From contig DHSP01000041.1 of NCBI GenBank assembly GCA_002408485.1, forward strand, positions 1-36,186: 36,186 nt of DNA, in the 5' to 3' direction. Below the pieces are notes generated by a model. That model made no database searches. It was not told the origin of the DNA and worked only from the letters and a program-made list of their open reading frames with translations. Below are positions 7,594-15,186 of the stretch, piece after piece. A program made the position numbers and the translations under genes. The stretch's first letter is position 1. Each line of letters starts with the position of its first letter. The DNA comes from Proteiniphilum sp. UBA5283 (GTDB taxonomy: Bacteria > Bacteroidota > Bacteroidia > Bacteroidales > Dysgonomonadaceae).

Positions 7594-8358
7594 TTATACG
7601 TTCCATTTTGTCAGTTCGGGCAAAAAATCATAGGCCGTCATATCTATCTTCACCGGCACAACGGCTGCATACCCGTTGGCCAATGCCCACTCATCGCTGC
7701 TGTCGTTTTCCTCCTCCCAGTTCTCAAAGTTACCGGTCATCCAGAAAACATCCTTCCCCGATCCGTCCTTCGACCGATAGTATTCGTTCACCCACTTCCC
7801 CTGCGTCTGTGTGGTCATGCGAATACCTTTCACCTTCCCCATAGGTACGTTCACGTTCAGACAAACGCCTTTGGGCAGTCCAGCCTCAAGAACCTTCTTT
7901 GCCAGGTTGCGGGCAACTGTTGCCGTAGCCGAGAAATCAGCATCGGGGGTAAAATCGCAAAGCGAAAAGCCGACAGAAGGTACATCAAATACGCAACCTT
8001 CGATGGCAGCACCCATCGTGCCGGAATAGAGAACGCTGATTCCGGCATTGGAGCCGTGATTGATTCCGGAAACCAGCAGATCGGGCTTGCGATCTACAAA
8101 TTCATTCAACGCCAGTTTCACGCAATCAACAGGGGTTCCGTTGCAAATATATGCCTTCAAGTCTTTCTCGTGGTGAATCATCCTTGCCCGTAACGGATGT
8201 GAAGTTGTTATGGCACTCGACATTCCGGAACGGTGTGAATCGGGTGCAAACACGATAACCTCTCCCAATCCCTTCATCGCTTCGGTCAGCGACGCAATTC
8301 CTTTTGCCTGATATCCGTCGTCATTGGTAATCAATATCAGGGGTTTTCTATCACTCAT
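7594..8358 (-). CDS. surE: 5'/3'-nucleotidase SurE
   Basis: SurE is a metal-dependent nucleoside monophosphate phosphatase linked to stationary-phase survival. The 254-residue protein has the metal-binding Asp13-Asp14 in LITNDDGYQAKGI, the SHRSGMSSAI loop near residues 41-50 and Asn100 in SGINHGSNAG, followed by the family motif GTMGAAIEG. It precedes lpxB on the minus strand and probably shares its transcript. Upstream is a -7 box (8384-8391) and a divergent alkaline phosphatase gene, so two phosphate-releasing enzymes flank one regulatory region. That may be coincidence. Confidence 0.94.
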   Translation of the reverse strand: MSDRKPLILITNDDGYQAKGIASLTEAMKGLGEVIVFAPDSHRSGMSSAITTSHPLRARMIHHEKDLKAYICNGTPVDCVKLALNEFVDRKPDLLVSGINHGSNAGISVLYSGTMGAAIEGCVFDVPSVGFSLCDFTPDADFSATATVARNLAKKVLEAGLPKGVCLNVNVPMGKVKGIRMTTQTQGKWVNEYYRSKDGSGKDVFWMTGNFENWEEENDSSDEWALANGYAAVVPVKIDMTAYDFLPELTKWNV

Positions 8359-8383
8359 GCTCTCTTTTTATTTTTATGAAACA

Positions 8384-8391
8384 CAAATATA
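8384..8391 (-). promoter_or_regulatory. -7 box upstream of surE
   Basis: The minus strand reads TATATTTG, matching TAnnTTTG, and puts the transcript start about 20 bases upstream of the surE ATG at 8358. I see no clear -33 element at standard spacing. An 11-base inverted repeat begins 11 bases further upstream. Confidence 0.45.
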
Positions 8392-8401
8392 GCGAAAATC
8401 A

Positions 8402-8438
8402 AGCAGTTTTATAACCTGCAGAAAGTGATAAAACTGCT
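8402..8438. repeat. 11-base inverted repeat between surE and the alkaline phosphatase gene
   Basis: AGCAGTTTTAT (8402-8412) and ATAAAACTGCT (8428-8438) are perfect inverse complements with a 15-base spacer. The repeat sits between the two divergent promoters, a place suited to an operator. No T-run follows, so it is unlikely to be a terminator. Confidence 0.55.
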
Positions 8439-8476
8439 GTTTTCAGATTCTTGACAAAATCGTAACAACTATTTAG

Positions 8477-8484
8477 TAACTTTG
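8477..8484 (+). promoter_or_regulatory. -7 box of the alkaline phosphatase gene
   Basis: TAACTTTG followed by CA matches TAnnTTTG. A TTG at 8451-8453 is a possible -33 element but is spaced slightly too far (23 bases). Transcription would begin near 8491, after the in-frame ATG at 8486, which supports the ATG at 8519 as the real start. Confidence 0.55.
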
Positions 8485-8518
8485 CATGTTTACATCACAC
8501 ATTCAAAACATCAATGCA

Positions 8519-10147
8519 ATGAGAAAAATAAACATACTCCTATCTCTATTCATCTTTTCAGTCTCACTTTTTGCTCAGGAAGTGAAGCCGGTGAAAAATA
8601 TCATCGTAATGATTCCCGACGGGACTTCCATAGGCGTTTATTCTGCAGCCCGCTGGTTCAAATATTACAACGGCATGGGAAAAAATCTGCACATTGACCC
8701 ATATCTCACCGGAACTGTCACCACCTTCTCCTCCAACGCACCCATCGGCGACTCTGCCCCAACGGGCTCAACCTATGCTACCGGCGTCTTGCAACAATCG
8801 GGCAACGTGGCCATTCATCCGGAGGTGTCGGACAACGACCTCTTCCCGGTCGATGGGACACGCACCTGGCAGCCTGCGGCGACTATTCTGGAAGCTTTGA
8901 AGATAGAAAAACGAAAGGCCGTGGGGCTGGTTGTGACCTGCGAATTTCCGCATGCCACACCGGCCGACTTCTCGGCGCATCATTACAAAAGGAGTAACTA
9001 CGATGCTCTTGCCCCACAGATGGCATACCAAGACATGGATGTCATGTTCGGCGGCGGGAACGGCATCCTTACCGATGATATCAGACAGCATTTCAAAAGA
9101 AACGGAACAACCCTAATTTGTAACGACCGGGATGCACTCCTGAACTACAATGAAGAGGGAAAAGTATGGGCACTTTTTGGGGACAAAGCATTGCCCTATG
9201 ACATCGACAGAAACCCTGATAAGGTGCCCTCCCTTGCAGAAATGACCGGAAAGGCAATTCAACTTCTATCGAAAGAGGAAGAAGGTTTCTTTCTCATGGT
9301 GGAAGGGAGTCAGGTAGACTGGGCCGCCCATGCCAACGATGCAGCTGCCATCATTCACGAGTTCCTGGCCTTTGACGAAGCCGTGGGAAAAGCGATGGAT
9401 TTTGCCCGTACAAACGGGAATACAGCCGTGTTGGTTCTGGCCGACCACGGCAACAGTGGTTTTACAATCGGCACAAAAAACTGCCCCGGATACGACAAGC
9501 TTTCAGCGGATCAGTTATTTGGCACAGTATCAAAAATTAAGCTGAGCGCCAACGGCATCGAATCGATACTGGTAAACACAAAACCCGGCGACATCAAGGC
9601 TGTATTCAAAGAGTATACAGACATTGACATCACCGATGAAGAGCTACAAACGCTGCTCTCCTCAAAAAATTACCAGGAAGGTGACTATACAAAAGTCGGC
9701 ACAAGTAACAATATGATCCACAACATTGTAAACATAATCAACTCACGCACCTGCTTCGGCTTCACCACGGGGGGACATACCGGCGAGGAAGTCCTTCTCG
9801 CCTCCTATCATCCACAGGGAGATATCCTCAAAGGACACGTAATGAACACGGAAGTGAACAGCTACCTCCAAAAAGTAGCAGGATTGGACACCTCTTTGCA
9901 AGAACTATCGGACAGAATATTCGTGAAACACGATCATGTGTTTGCGGGAATGAACTATTCCATCGATAAGCAGAATCCGGACTTCCCGGTACTTAGAGTG
10001 AAAAAAGGAAAAAACAGGCTGGAACTAAAAGCCTTCTCTTCCGTGGCCCAACTGAACGGGAAACCCTTCAATCTGGGATCTGTCATAGTTTATATCGACA
10101 AGAACGACACCTTCTATTTACCATCGGCACTTGCTGAAAAGTTATAG
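8519..10147 (+). CDS. Secreted alkaline phosphatase (PhoA superfamily)
   Basis: This 542-residue phosphomonoesterase should act in the periplasm or at the surface to release phosphate. A signal peptide (MRKINILLSLFIFSVSLFAQ) ends near residue 19. Metal and catalytic sites of the PF00245 family are all present: Asp34 in IPDGTS, the nucleophile Ser79 in GDSAPTGSTYATGV, VEGSQVDWAAHAND, LADHGNSG, and GGHTGEEV carrying a metal-binding His. The start at 8519 follows from the signal peptide and from the -7 box at 8477-8484; the ATG at 8486 would add 11 residues before the transcript start. Apart from its strong terminator it stands alone. Substrate preference cannot be told. Confidence 0.92.
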   Translation: MRKINILLSLFIFSVSLFAQEVKPVKNIIVMIPDGTSIGVYSAARWFKYYNGMGKNLHIDPYLTGTVTTFSSNAPIGDSAPTGSTYATGVLQQSGNVAIHPEVSDNDLFPVDGTRTWQPAATILEALKIEKRKAVGLVVTCEFPHATPADFSAHHYKRSNYDALAPQMAYQDMDVMFGGGNGILTDDIRQHFKRNGTTLICNDRDALLNYNEEGKVWALFGDKALPYDIDRNPDKVPSLAEMTGKAIQLLSKEEEGFFLMVEGSQVDWAAHANDAAAIIHEFLAFDEAVGKAMDFARTNGNTAVLVLADHGNSGFTIGTKNCPGYDKLSADQLFGTVSKIKLSANGIESILVNTKPGDIKAVFKEYTDIDITDEELQTLLSSKNYQEGDYTKVGTSNNMIHNIVNIINSRTCFGFTTGGHTGEEVLLASYHPQGDILKGHVMNTEVNSYLQKVAGLDTSLQELSDRIFVKHDHVFAGMNYSIDKQNPDFPVLRVKKGKNRLELKAFSSVAQLNGKPFNLGSVIVYIDKNDTFYLPSALAEKL

Positions 10148-10151
10148 ATCG

Positions 10152-10184
10152 TAAAAAAACCCACCAAAACGGTGGGTTTTTTTA
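10152..10184. terminator. Bidirectional terminator between the alkaline phosphatase and DUF4251 genes
   Basis: AAAAAAACCCACC pairs with GGTGGGTTTTTTT around a short AAAAC loop. The stem has an A-run on one side and a T-run on the other, so it can terminate both convergent genes, whose stops lie within a few bases. Confidence 0.92.
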
Positions 10185-10187
10185 CTC

Positions 10188-10691
10188 CTATTTCTCCTTT
10201 TTGATGTGAATATCACCTTGAAACGAGATGGGCTGTCGATTCATGTCGTTCACATCCAGTCGGGCAGTGCCATTTTCCCAAATATCGAAAAGAAAAGTAA
10301 CCGGCCGGTCCAGATCGAGAATGGTCACTTCCGTGATCCAGTTTCCTTTACGTTTACCGGGTGAAGATTGAACCGCAAACCTGGTGCTTGTAAAATTAAA
10401 ACCTCCTTCCCGGGGATCCATCGGCGCACTATACGCCCTCCCGTAATAGGGTAAATATGCTTTTACCGTATCGGGAGATACCTTTACATCATAGTGCGGA
10501 GAAAGATAAATTGACCTGTATCCGGTAGGATAGGCATAGGTGGCTTCGAAAATAAAGTCGGACATCTCCACCGCCTGCCTTATGCCGACTGCGAGTTGTT
10601 CTCTTTCTGCGGCTGAACGAGTACCACCGCAAGCCTGAAAAAACAGTACTGAAAAGAACAACACAATTCCATAACGAACAAATTCCTTCAT
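10188..10691 (-). CDS. DUF4251 family lipoprotein
   Basis: The 167-residue protein has a lipoprotein signal (hydrophobic segment, then FFQACGG, with the Cys near residue 21), so it is probably anchored in the envelope. The rest matches DUF4251 of Bacteroidota: YLPYYGRAY near the middle, EGGFNFTSTRF, and a C-terminal NRQPISFQGDI. No function is known for the family. I chose the ATG at 10691 because a strong AGGAGG (plus 10698-10703) sits six bases before it; the ATG at 10697 touches that sequence and has no spacing. Confidence 0.82.
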   Translation of the reverse strand: MKEFVRYGIVLFFSVLFFQACGGTRSAAEREQLAVGIRQAVEMSDFIFEATYAYPTGYRSIYLSPHYDVKVSPDTVKAYLPYYGRAYSAPMDPREGGFNFTSTRFAVQSSPGKRKGNWITEVTILDLDRPVTFLFDIWENGTARLDVNDMNRQPISFQGDIHIKKEK

Positions 10692-10697
10692 AATCAT

Positions 10698-10703
10698 CCT
10701 CCT
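10698..10703 (-). promoter_or_regulatory. Strong Shine-Dalgarno AGGAGG deciding the DUF4251 start
   Basis: The minus strand reads AGGAGG, then six bases, then ATG at 10691. A full Shine-Dalgarno is uncommon in Bacteroidota and here selects the second of two close in-frame ATGs. Confidence 0.7.
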
Positions 10704-10810
10704 TATCCCTTATTGTTCACTTCATTGCCTTACTTTTAGTATTTACCTGATAATCAAACAACCTCACTCAATAAACAAACGATAAGAGAAGATTGTTTAG
10801 CGAAGTATAT

Positions 10811-11815
10811 TCAATTCCCCAAAAAATGAGAGAGATAGAAAAGCAACGCAATCACTACGATCAGCAAAGCCAGATAGATGTATGCTGTTGACTGGGTCCT
10901 TGTATAAAAATAGGCATTCAGGTAAGATATCAGAGCGATACAGAGTGTAAGAAAAAACAGAGTCTCCTGCCAATAAACAATTTGTAGCAGCGACTGGAAG
11001 ATGATCAGAAACACCACAAACTGCATAAAAGTCAACGTGAGCACTTTATCTCGCGAATAAGTTTTGATGCTGAGCACCATATTTAAAATAAAAAAAAGGC
11101 CGGTCAGCATAACCACGCCCCACTCTCCCCAGGAGAAACTCGGAAGTTGTGGCAACGAAAAGGAGGAGAGCGAAAGAAACGGGTGCACAAATCCGGGAAG
11201 ATCATCCACAAGAAAATAAAGGGAGAAGAGTGAGACATACACGAGGAACAAGCCGAACAAAGAGGACAAAAAAGATCGGACGTGAGGGCCGCGCATCGAC
11301 AGTTCACCACGCCACCACAGAGGAAGTAACGCCAGTGCAAAAATCTGAAAAAGGGATGCTACACCTATCAGTATGGCGGAACGGAAGGAGTAAAGAGTTG
11401 CGTCGGCCGTTTGATACGATTTCAACAGAGGAAAAAACGCAATCAGCACAAAAACAACAGCAACGTAATCCGCTGTCATCACCAAAAACCAAGGATGAAG
11501 GCTCAGCAGGAAGAGTGGTGCAACAAAAGGAAGACAGGAACGGGACCGGATGAGAGTGAAGCGGCTGTTCATGGCTGATATAAGAAGTGCGATCAGAAAA
11601 ACCGAAAGCGTGGAAGCAACCACGGACACCATCGGGTCGTCGAACCAATGTGCAACATACTGCCATAAATATCCGGTATCGCTGTATACGAGGGGAGGCA
11701 CACCTTCTTTTAAGAACAGGGCCATACGCATAAAAATCACAGCCAGGGAAGTGATCAACGGGACAAAGCGTCCCTCAATAACATATGTTCTGAAATATCT
11801 TACAACAGCATGCAT
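10811..11815 (-). CDS. Polytopic membrane protein of unknown function downstream of purD
   Basis: This 334-residue protein is very hydrophobic, with about nine or ten likely membrane segments, for example LITSLAVIFMRMALFL near 20, VVASTLSVFLIALLISAM near 65, VFVLIAFFPLL near 120, LFGLFLVYVSLFSLYFLV near 190, and IYLALLIVVIALLFYLS at the C-terminus. It follows purD by only 18 bases on the same strand, so it is probably co-transcribed. Membrane proteins of the DUF6427 type sit next to purD or upp in some flavobacteria; membership here is a guess from position and topology, not from a motif. I do not recognise a catalytic site. Confidence 0.75.
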   Translation of the reverse strand: MHAVVRYFRTYVIEGRFVPLITSLAVIFMRMALFLKEGVPPLVYSDTGYLWQYVAHWFDDPMVSVVASTLSVFLIALLISAMNSRFTLIRSRSCLPFVAPLFLLSLHPWFLVMTADYVAVVFVLIAFFPLLKSYQTADATLYSFRSAILIGVASLFQIFALALLPLWWRGELSMRGPHVRSFLSSLFGLFLVYVSLFSLYFLVDDLPGFVHPFLSLSSFSLPQLPSFSWGEWGVVMLTGLFFILNMVLSIKTYSRDKVLTLTFMQFVVFLIIFQSLLQIVYWQETLFFLTLCIALISYLNAYFYTRTQSTAYIYLALLIVVIALLFYLSHFLGN

Positions 11816-11833
11816 ATTTCGTACCGTCCTCCT

Positions 11834-13111
11834 TTACCGGTTGCGGAGGTCGAAGCCGATATCTTTTCGGAAATAGGCTTTATCGAAGGTTATCTTGGCA
11901 ATATTGTTATACGATGTATGCAGCGCCTCCTCCATGGTGCTGCCGTAAGATGTAACGGCAAGTACACGTCCTCCGGCAGTAAGCACCTCCCTGTTTCGAC
12001 TCTCAGTGCCGGCATGGAAAACAATGCTGTCCATCACGCTGTCAAGTCCCTCTATTCGTTTTCCTTTTTCGTATGCTCCCGGATAGCCGCCGGAAACCAT
12101 CATGACGGTGGTGGCATACCGATCGTCAATTTCCAGCACACGCTGGCCAAGTGTCTCAGTGGCTACACCAACGAACAACTCCAACAAGTCGGATTTGATG
12201 CGCGGCAGCACCACCTCCGTTTCGGGATCTCCCATGCGCACATTGTATTCAATTACTTTCGGATCTCCGTCAACGTTGATCAGTCCCAGGAATATGAATC
12301 CTTTGTAGTCGATTTTCTCTTCCTGCAACCCCTTCACGGTGGGTTCCACAATCCGGCTGCGCACCTTTTCCATGAAAATTTCGTTGGCAAAGAGAACAGG
12401 CGAAACGGCTCCCATCCCGCCGGTATTTAATCCGGTATCGTGCTCCCCCACTCGTTTATAATCTTTCGCTACGGGTAATATCTTGTAAGACAAACCATCA
12501 GTCAACACAAAAACCGAACACTCAATTCCGGACAAAAATTCTTCAATCACCACCTTGCTGCTTGCTTCTCCAAACTTTCCGTTGAGCATTTCCCAAAGCA
12601 TGCGCTTAGCTTCATTCACATCGTTGAGTATGAGCACACCTTTGCCCGCTGCAAGGCCGTCGGCCTTCAGCACATAAGGTGAAGGAAGAGCATCGAGGAA
12701 TTCATTTCCTTCCATGATACTGTCCAGTGTAACGCTCTTATAGCGTGCTGTTGGAATATGATGCCGCATCATGAAGCTCTTGGCAAAATCCTTGCTGCCT
12801 TCAAGTTGAGCTCCATTTTGAGAGGGGCCGATTACGGCAATGTGACAAATATCCTCATCCTTGTGAAAAAAATCATAGACACCATTCACCAACGGATCTT
12901 CGGGCCCCACCACAACCATATCGATATCGTGGCTAAGTGAAAACTGCTTTATCGCTTCAAAATCGGTCACCCCAATGGGTATATTTGTGCCAACCAAAGC
13001 CGTACCGGCATTACCGGGAGCAATATACAGATTATTCAGATAGCTACTCTTGCGTATCTTCCATGCCATAGCATGTTCGCGGCCTCCAGAGCCAAGTAAA
13101 AGGACATTCAT
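11834..13111 (-). CDS. purD: Phosphoribosylamine-glycine ligase (GAR synthetase)
   Basis: PurD joins phosphoribosylamine and glycine with ATP to form GAR, the second step of purine synthesis. The 425-residue length is standard. It starts MNVLLLGSGGREHAMAWKI, followed by VVGPEDPLVNG near 70 and the ATP-grasp core: VLKADGLAAGKGVLI near 145, VVIEEFLSGIECSV near 185, GGMGAVSPV near 230, and EYNVRMGDPETEVVLPR near 290. The start is the ATG at 13111, under a -7 box at 13181-13188. A polytopic membrane gene follows closely. Its product feeds PurN, encoded at 2088-2663. Confidence 0.96.
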   Translation of the reverse strand: MNVLLLGSGGREHAMAWKIRKSSYLNNLYIAPGNAGTALVGTNIPIGVTDFEAIKQFSLSHDIDMVVVGPEDPLVNGVYDFFHKDEDICHIAVIGPSQNGAQLEGSKDFAKSFMMRHHIPTARYKSVTLDSIMEGNEFLDALPSPYVLKADGLAAGKGVLILNDVNEAKRMLWEMLNGKFGEASSKVVIEEFLSGIECSVFVLTDGLSYKILPVAKDYKRVGEHDTGLNTGGMGAVSPVLFANEIFMEKVRSRIVEPTVKGLQEEKIDYKGFIFLGLINVDGDPKVIEYNVRMGDPETEVVLPRIKSDLLELFVGVATETLGQRVLEIDDRYATTVMMVSGGYPGAYEKGKRIEGLDSVMDSIVFHAGTESRNREVLTAGGRVLAVTSYGSTMEEALHTSYNNIAKITFDKAYFRKDIGFDLRNR

Positions 13112-13180
13112 AATGTCAGGGATATATCAATTTTGAAATTACTGTTTAACGCCAATGCAGAGACAACAGGCTACGTTGTG

Positions 13181-13209
13181 CAAAGCTACTAAAAAAAATC
13201 TAAATCAAA
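13181..13209 (-). promoter_or_regulatory. Promoter of the purD unit
   Basis: The minus strand carries TAGCTTTG (plus 13181-13188), a TAnnTTTG match, with TTTG at plus 13206-13209. The 17-base spacing is a little short. The transcript would start near 13174, giving a leader of about 60 bases. Confidence 0.45.
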
Positions 13210-13238
13210 GATCGGATGAAGAAAAATGGAGATAATGT

Positions 13239-13246
13239 TATCTTTG
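13239..13246 (+). promoter_or_regulatory. -7 box of the FabK/NMO-like gene
   Basis: TATCTTTG followed by CA is a perfect -7 match. It puts the transcript start only about ten bases before the ATG at 13264, so the leader is very short. No convincing -33 element is visible. Confidence 0.55.
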
Positions 13247-13263
13247 CATAAAAAATTGGGACA

Positions 13264-14214
13264 ATGAACAAAAACAGGATTACTACACTTTTCGGGATCC
13301 GCTACCCGATTATCCAGGCAGGAATGGTATGGTGCAGCGGCTGGCGACTAGCCTCAGCGGTGAGCAATGCGGGGGGCTTGGGACTGATAGGAGCCGGATC
13401 AATGCACCCCGAAACATTGCAAGAGCATATTCAGAAATGCAAAGCCGCCACCAGCAAACCATTTGGCGTAAATATCCCCCTCATGTATCCGCAAATTGAG
13501 GAGATTATGCAGATTGTGATGGAGGAAAAAGTACCAATCGTCTTCACCTCGGCAGGTAACCCCAAAACGTGGACATCGAAACTAAAAGAGGCAGGTATTC
13601 TGGTGACGCATGTGGTATCCAGTTCCAAATTTGCCCTGAAGGCCGAAGAAGCAGGCGTAGATGCGATCGTCGCCGAAGGGTTTGAGGCAGGCGGCCACAA
13701 CGGACGCGAAGAGACCACTACCCTCACGCTGATTCCGCAGGTGCGGCAAGCAGTGGCGCTGCCACTCATTGCTGCGGGCGGTATTGCCACCGGCGAGGCA
13801 ATGGCTGCCATGTTCGCATTAGGAGCCGAAGGGGTACAGGTAGGCACGCGATTTGCGCTCACCGACGAGAGTTCTGCCAACGAGGCTTTCAAGCAGAAAT
13901 GCCTCTCGCTCAACGAGGGAGACACGTCGCTTACGCTGAAAAAAGTGAGTCCAACACGGATGATCAGGAATGAGTTTTACCGGCAGGTAGAAGAACTGGA
14001 AGACAAGGGAGCCACGGCAGACGAGCTGCGGGCACTGCTGGGTCGAGGCCGTTCCAAAAAAGGCATCTTTGAAGGTGACCTCATCCAGGGCGAGTTGGAA
14101 ATCGGGCAGATTGCCTCGCACATCAAACAAGTAGTCCCTGCCGGAGAGGTAGTAAATGAGATGATTGAAAGCTACAACAGAACACTGGTAAAATTGTCCG
14201 AAAAAACATTTTGA
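13264..14214 (+). CDS. FMN-dependent NPD-family protein: FabK-like enoyl-ACP reductase or nitronate monooxygenase
   Basis: The 316-residue TIM-barrel flavoprotein belongs to the 2-nitropropane dioxygenase/FabK superfamily. It shows PIIQAGMVWCSGWRLA at the N-terminus, AGGLGLIGAGSM near 40, SKPFGVNIPL near 67, the FMN/active-site segment EGFEAGGHNGRE near 140, AAGGIATGEAM near 174 and GAEGVQVGTRFALTDES near 190. The wording near EAGGH, the 310-320 residue length and the C-terminal GQIA segment resemble FabK, which reduces enoyl-ACP with NAD(P)H. Nitronate monooxygenases share most of these motifs, so the choice stays open. It is divergent from purD and has its own -7 box. Confidence 0.8.
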   Translation: MNKNRITTLFGIRYPIIQAGMVWCSGWRLASAVSNAGGLGLIGAGSMHPETLQEHIQKCKAATSKPFGVNIPLMYPQIEEIMQIVMEEKVPIVFTSAGNPKTWTSKLKEAGILVTHVVSSSKFALKAEEAGVDAIVAEGFEAGGHNGREETTTLTLIPQVRQAVALPLIAAGGIATGEAMAAMFALGAEGVQVGTRFALTDESSANEAFKQKCLSLNEGDTSLTLKKVSPTRMIRNEFYRQVEELEDKGATADELRALLGRGRSKKGIFEGDLIQGELEIGQIASHIKQVVPAGEVVNEMIESYNRTLVKLSEKTF

Positions 14215-14297
14215 CTACTTCGTTGACTTCTTCCGCTCAGGACTAAGTTGAAAAAAGCGAAGCCCGTCCCTTCCCGGCGTAATTCTCAAAAACTTAT

Positions 14298-14305
14298 TAT
14301 CTTTG
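14298..14305 (+). promoter_or_regulatory. -7 box directly before the MBL-fold gene
   Basis: TATCTTTG followed by CA is a perfect match and ends nine bases before the ATG at 14314. Transcription should begin almost at the start codon, so the mRNA would be leaderless or nearly so. Confidence 0.55.
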
Positions 14306-14313
14306 CATCCACT

Positions 14314-15138
14314 ATGCAATACAAACTATTCCAGGCGGACCGGATCTCTTTTTTCAGCCTCAGCAGCGGTAGCTGCGGCAACTGTTACTATCTTGGCAAC
14401 GCACATTACGGCATACTTATCGACGCCGGCCTCGGTCCGCGTGTGATCAGGAAACGACTCTCCATGTATGGAGTCGAACTATCGTCCATCATGGCAATCC
14501 TGATTACACACGATCATTTCGATCACATCAAATCTGCCGGATATCTGGGAGAGAAATTACACATCCCCATATACGCCACACGAGAAGTACACAGGGGGAT
14601 AGCAAACTGCCCCATGATACACAATAAGCTCAATGGCTCGACAAAATATATTGAGAAAGGGAAACCTTTTCAAATAGAGGACTTTCGGATAACGGCATTC
14701 GATGTGCCACACGACAGCAACGACAACGCCGGTTATTTCCTTGAATTCGACGGCCAAAAAATGACGCTGGCTACCGACATAGGCGCGATCACCGACGAAA
14801 TGGCCTATTACATCGGCAAGGCGAACCATCTGGTTATCGAGAGCAATTACGACGAGGAGATGCTGCAAAACGGCCGTTATCCTTACTACCTGAAACGCAG
14901 GATCACCTCCGGAACAGGACATCTGAGCAACCGCCAGACGGCAGAGTTCCTGGCAAACAATTACACCTCCGATCTTCGCAATATCTGGCTCTGTCATTTG
15001 AGTGGCGACAACAACAGCCCTGAACTGGCCTACAACACGACGAGAGACCAGCTTTCGCTGAAAGGAGTTGAAGTAGGACAAAACGTGGCACTGCACGTAC
15101 TGGAGAGGAACATATTGTCAGCTAAAACAGAATTCTGA
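14314..15138 (+). CDS. Metallo-beta-lactamase-fold hydrolase, YycJ/WalJ-like
   Basis: This 274-residue protein has the MBL-fold metal site ITHDHFDH (64-71) and the N-terminal SLSSGSCGNCYYLG typical of the YycJ/WalJ (VicX) branch, proposed to act as a 5'-3' DNA exonuclease. Further metal ligands are likely in FDVPHDSNDNAGY near 130, ATDIG near 152 and the C-terminal CHLSGDNN. I start at ATG 14314; the longer TTG frame from 14248 spans the -7 box and encodes an unconserved basic stretch. The glycosyltransferase genes begin 48 bases downstream, but no functional link is evident. Confidence 0.85.
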   Translation: MQYKLFQADRISFFSLSSGSCGNCYYLGNAHYGILIDAGLGPRVIRKRLSMYGVELSSIMAILITHDHFDHIKSAGYLGEKLHIPIYATREVHRGIANCPMIHNKLNGSTKYIEKGKPFQIEDFRITAFDVPHDSNDNAGYFLEFDGQKMTLATDIGAITDEMAYYIGKANHLVIESNYDEEMLQNGRYPYYLKRRITSGTGHLSNRQTAEFLANNYTSDLRNIWLCHLSGDNNSPELAYNTTRDQLSLKGVEVGQNVALHVLERNILSAKTEF

Positions 15139-15186
15139 ATCTCCTCTGTAGATATATGAAATAGGCTTACGAAATGATTTAATCTG

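Noticed and set aside
10757..10810. TAAACAA/TTGTTTA arms after the polytopic membrane gene
   Set aside because: Arms are short and AT-only, so a terminator call is not supported.
14557..15096. Minus-strand open frame of 179 codons opposite the YycJ-like gene
   Set aside because: The plus strand has clear MBL motifs in this stretch; the antisense product has no recognisable motif and no promoter.
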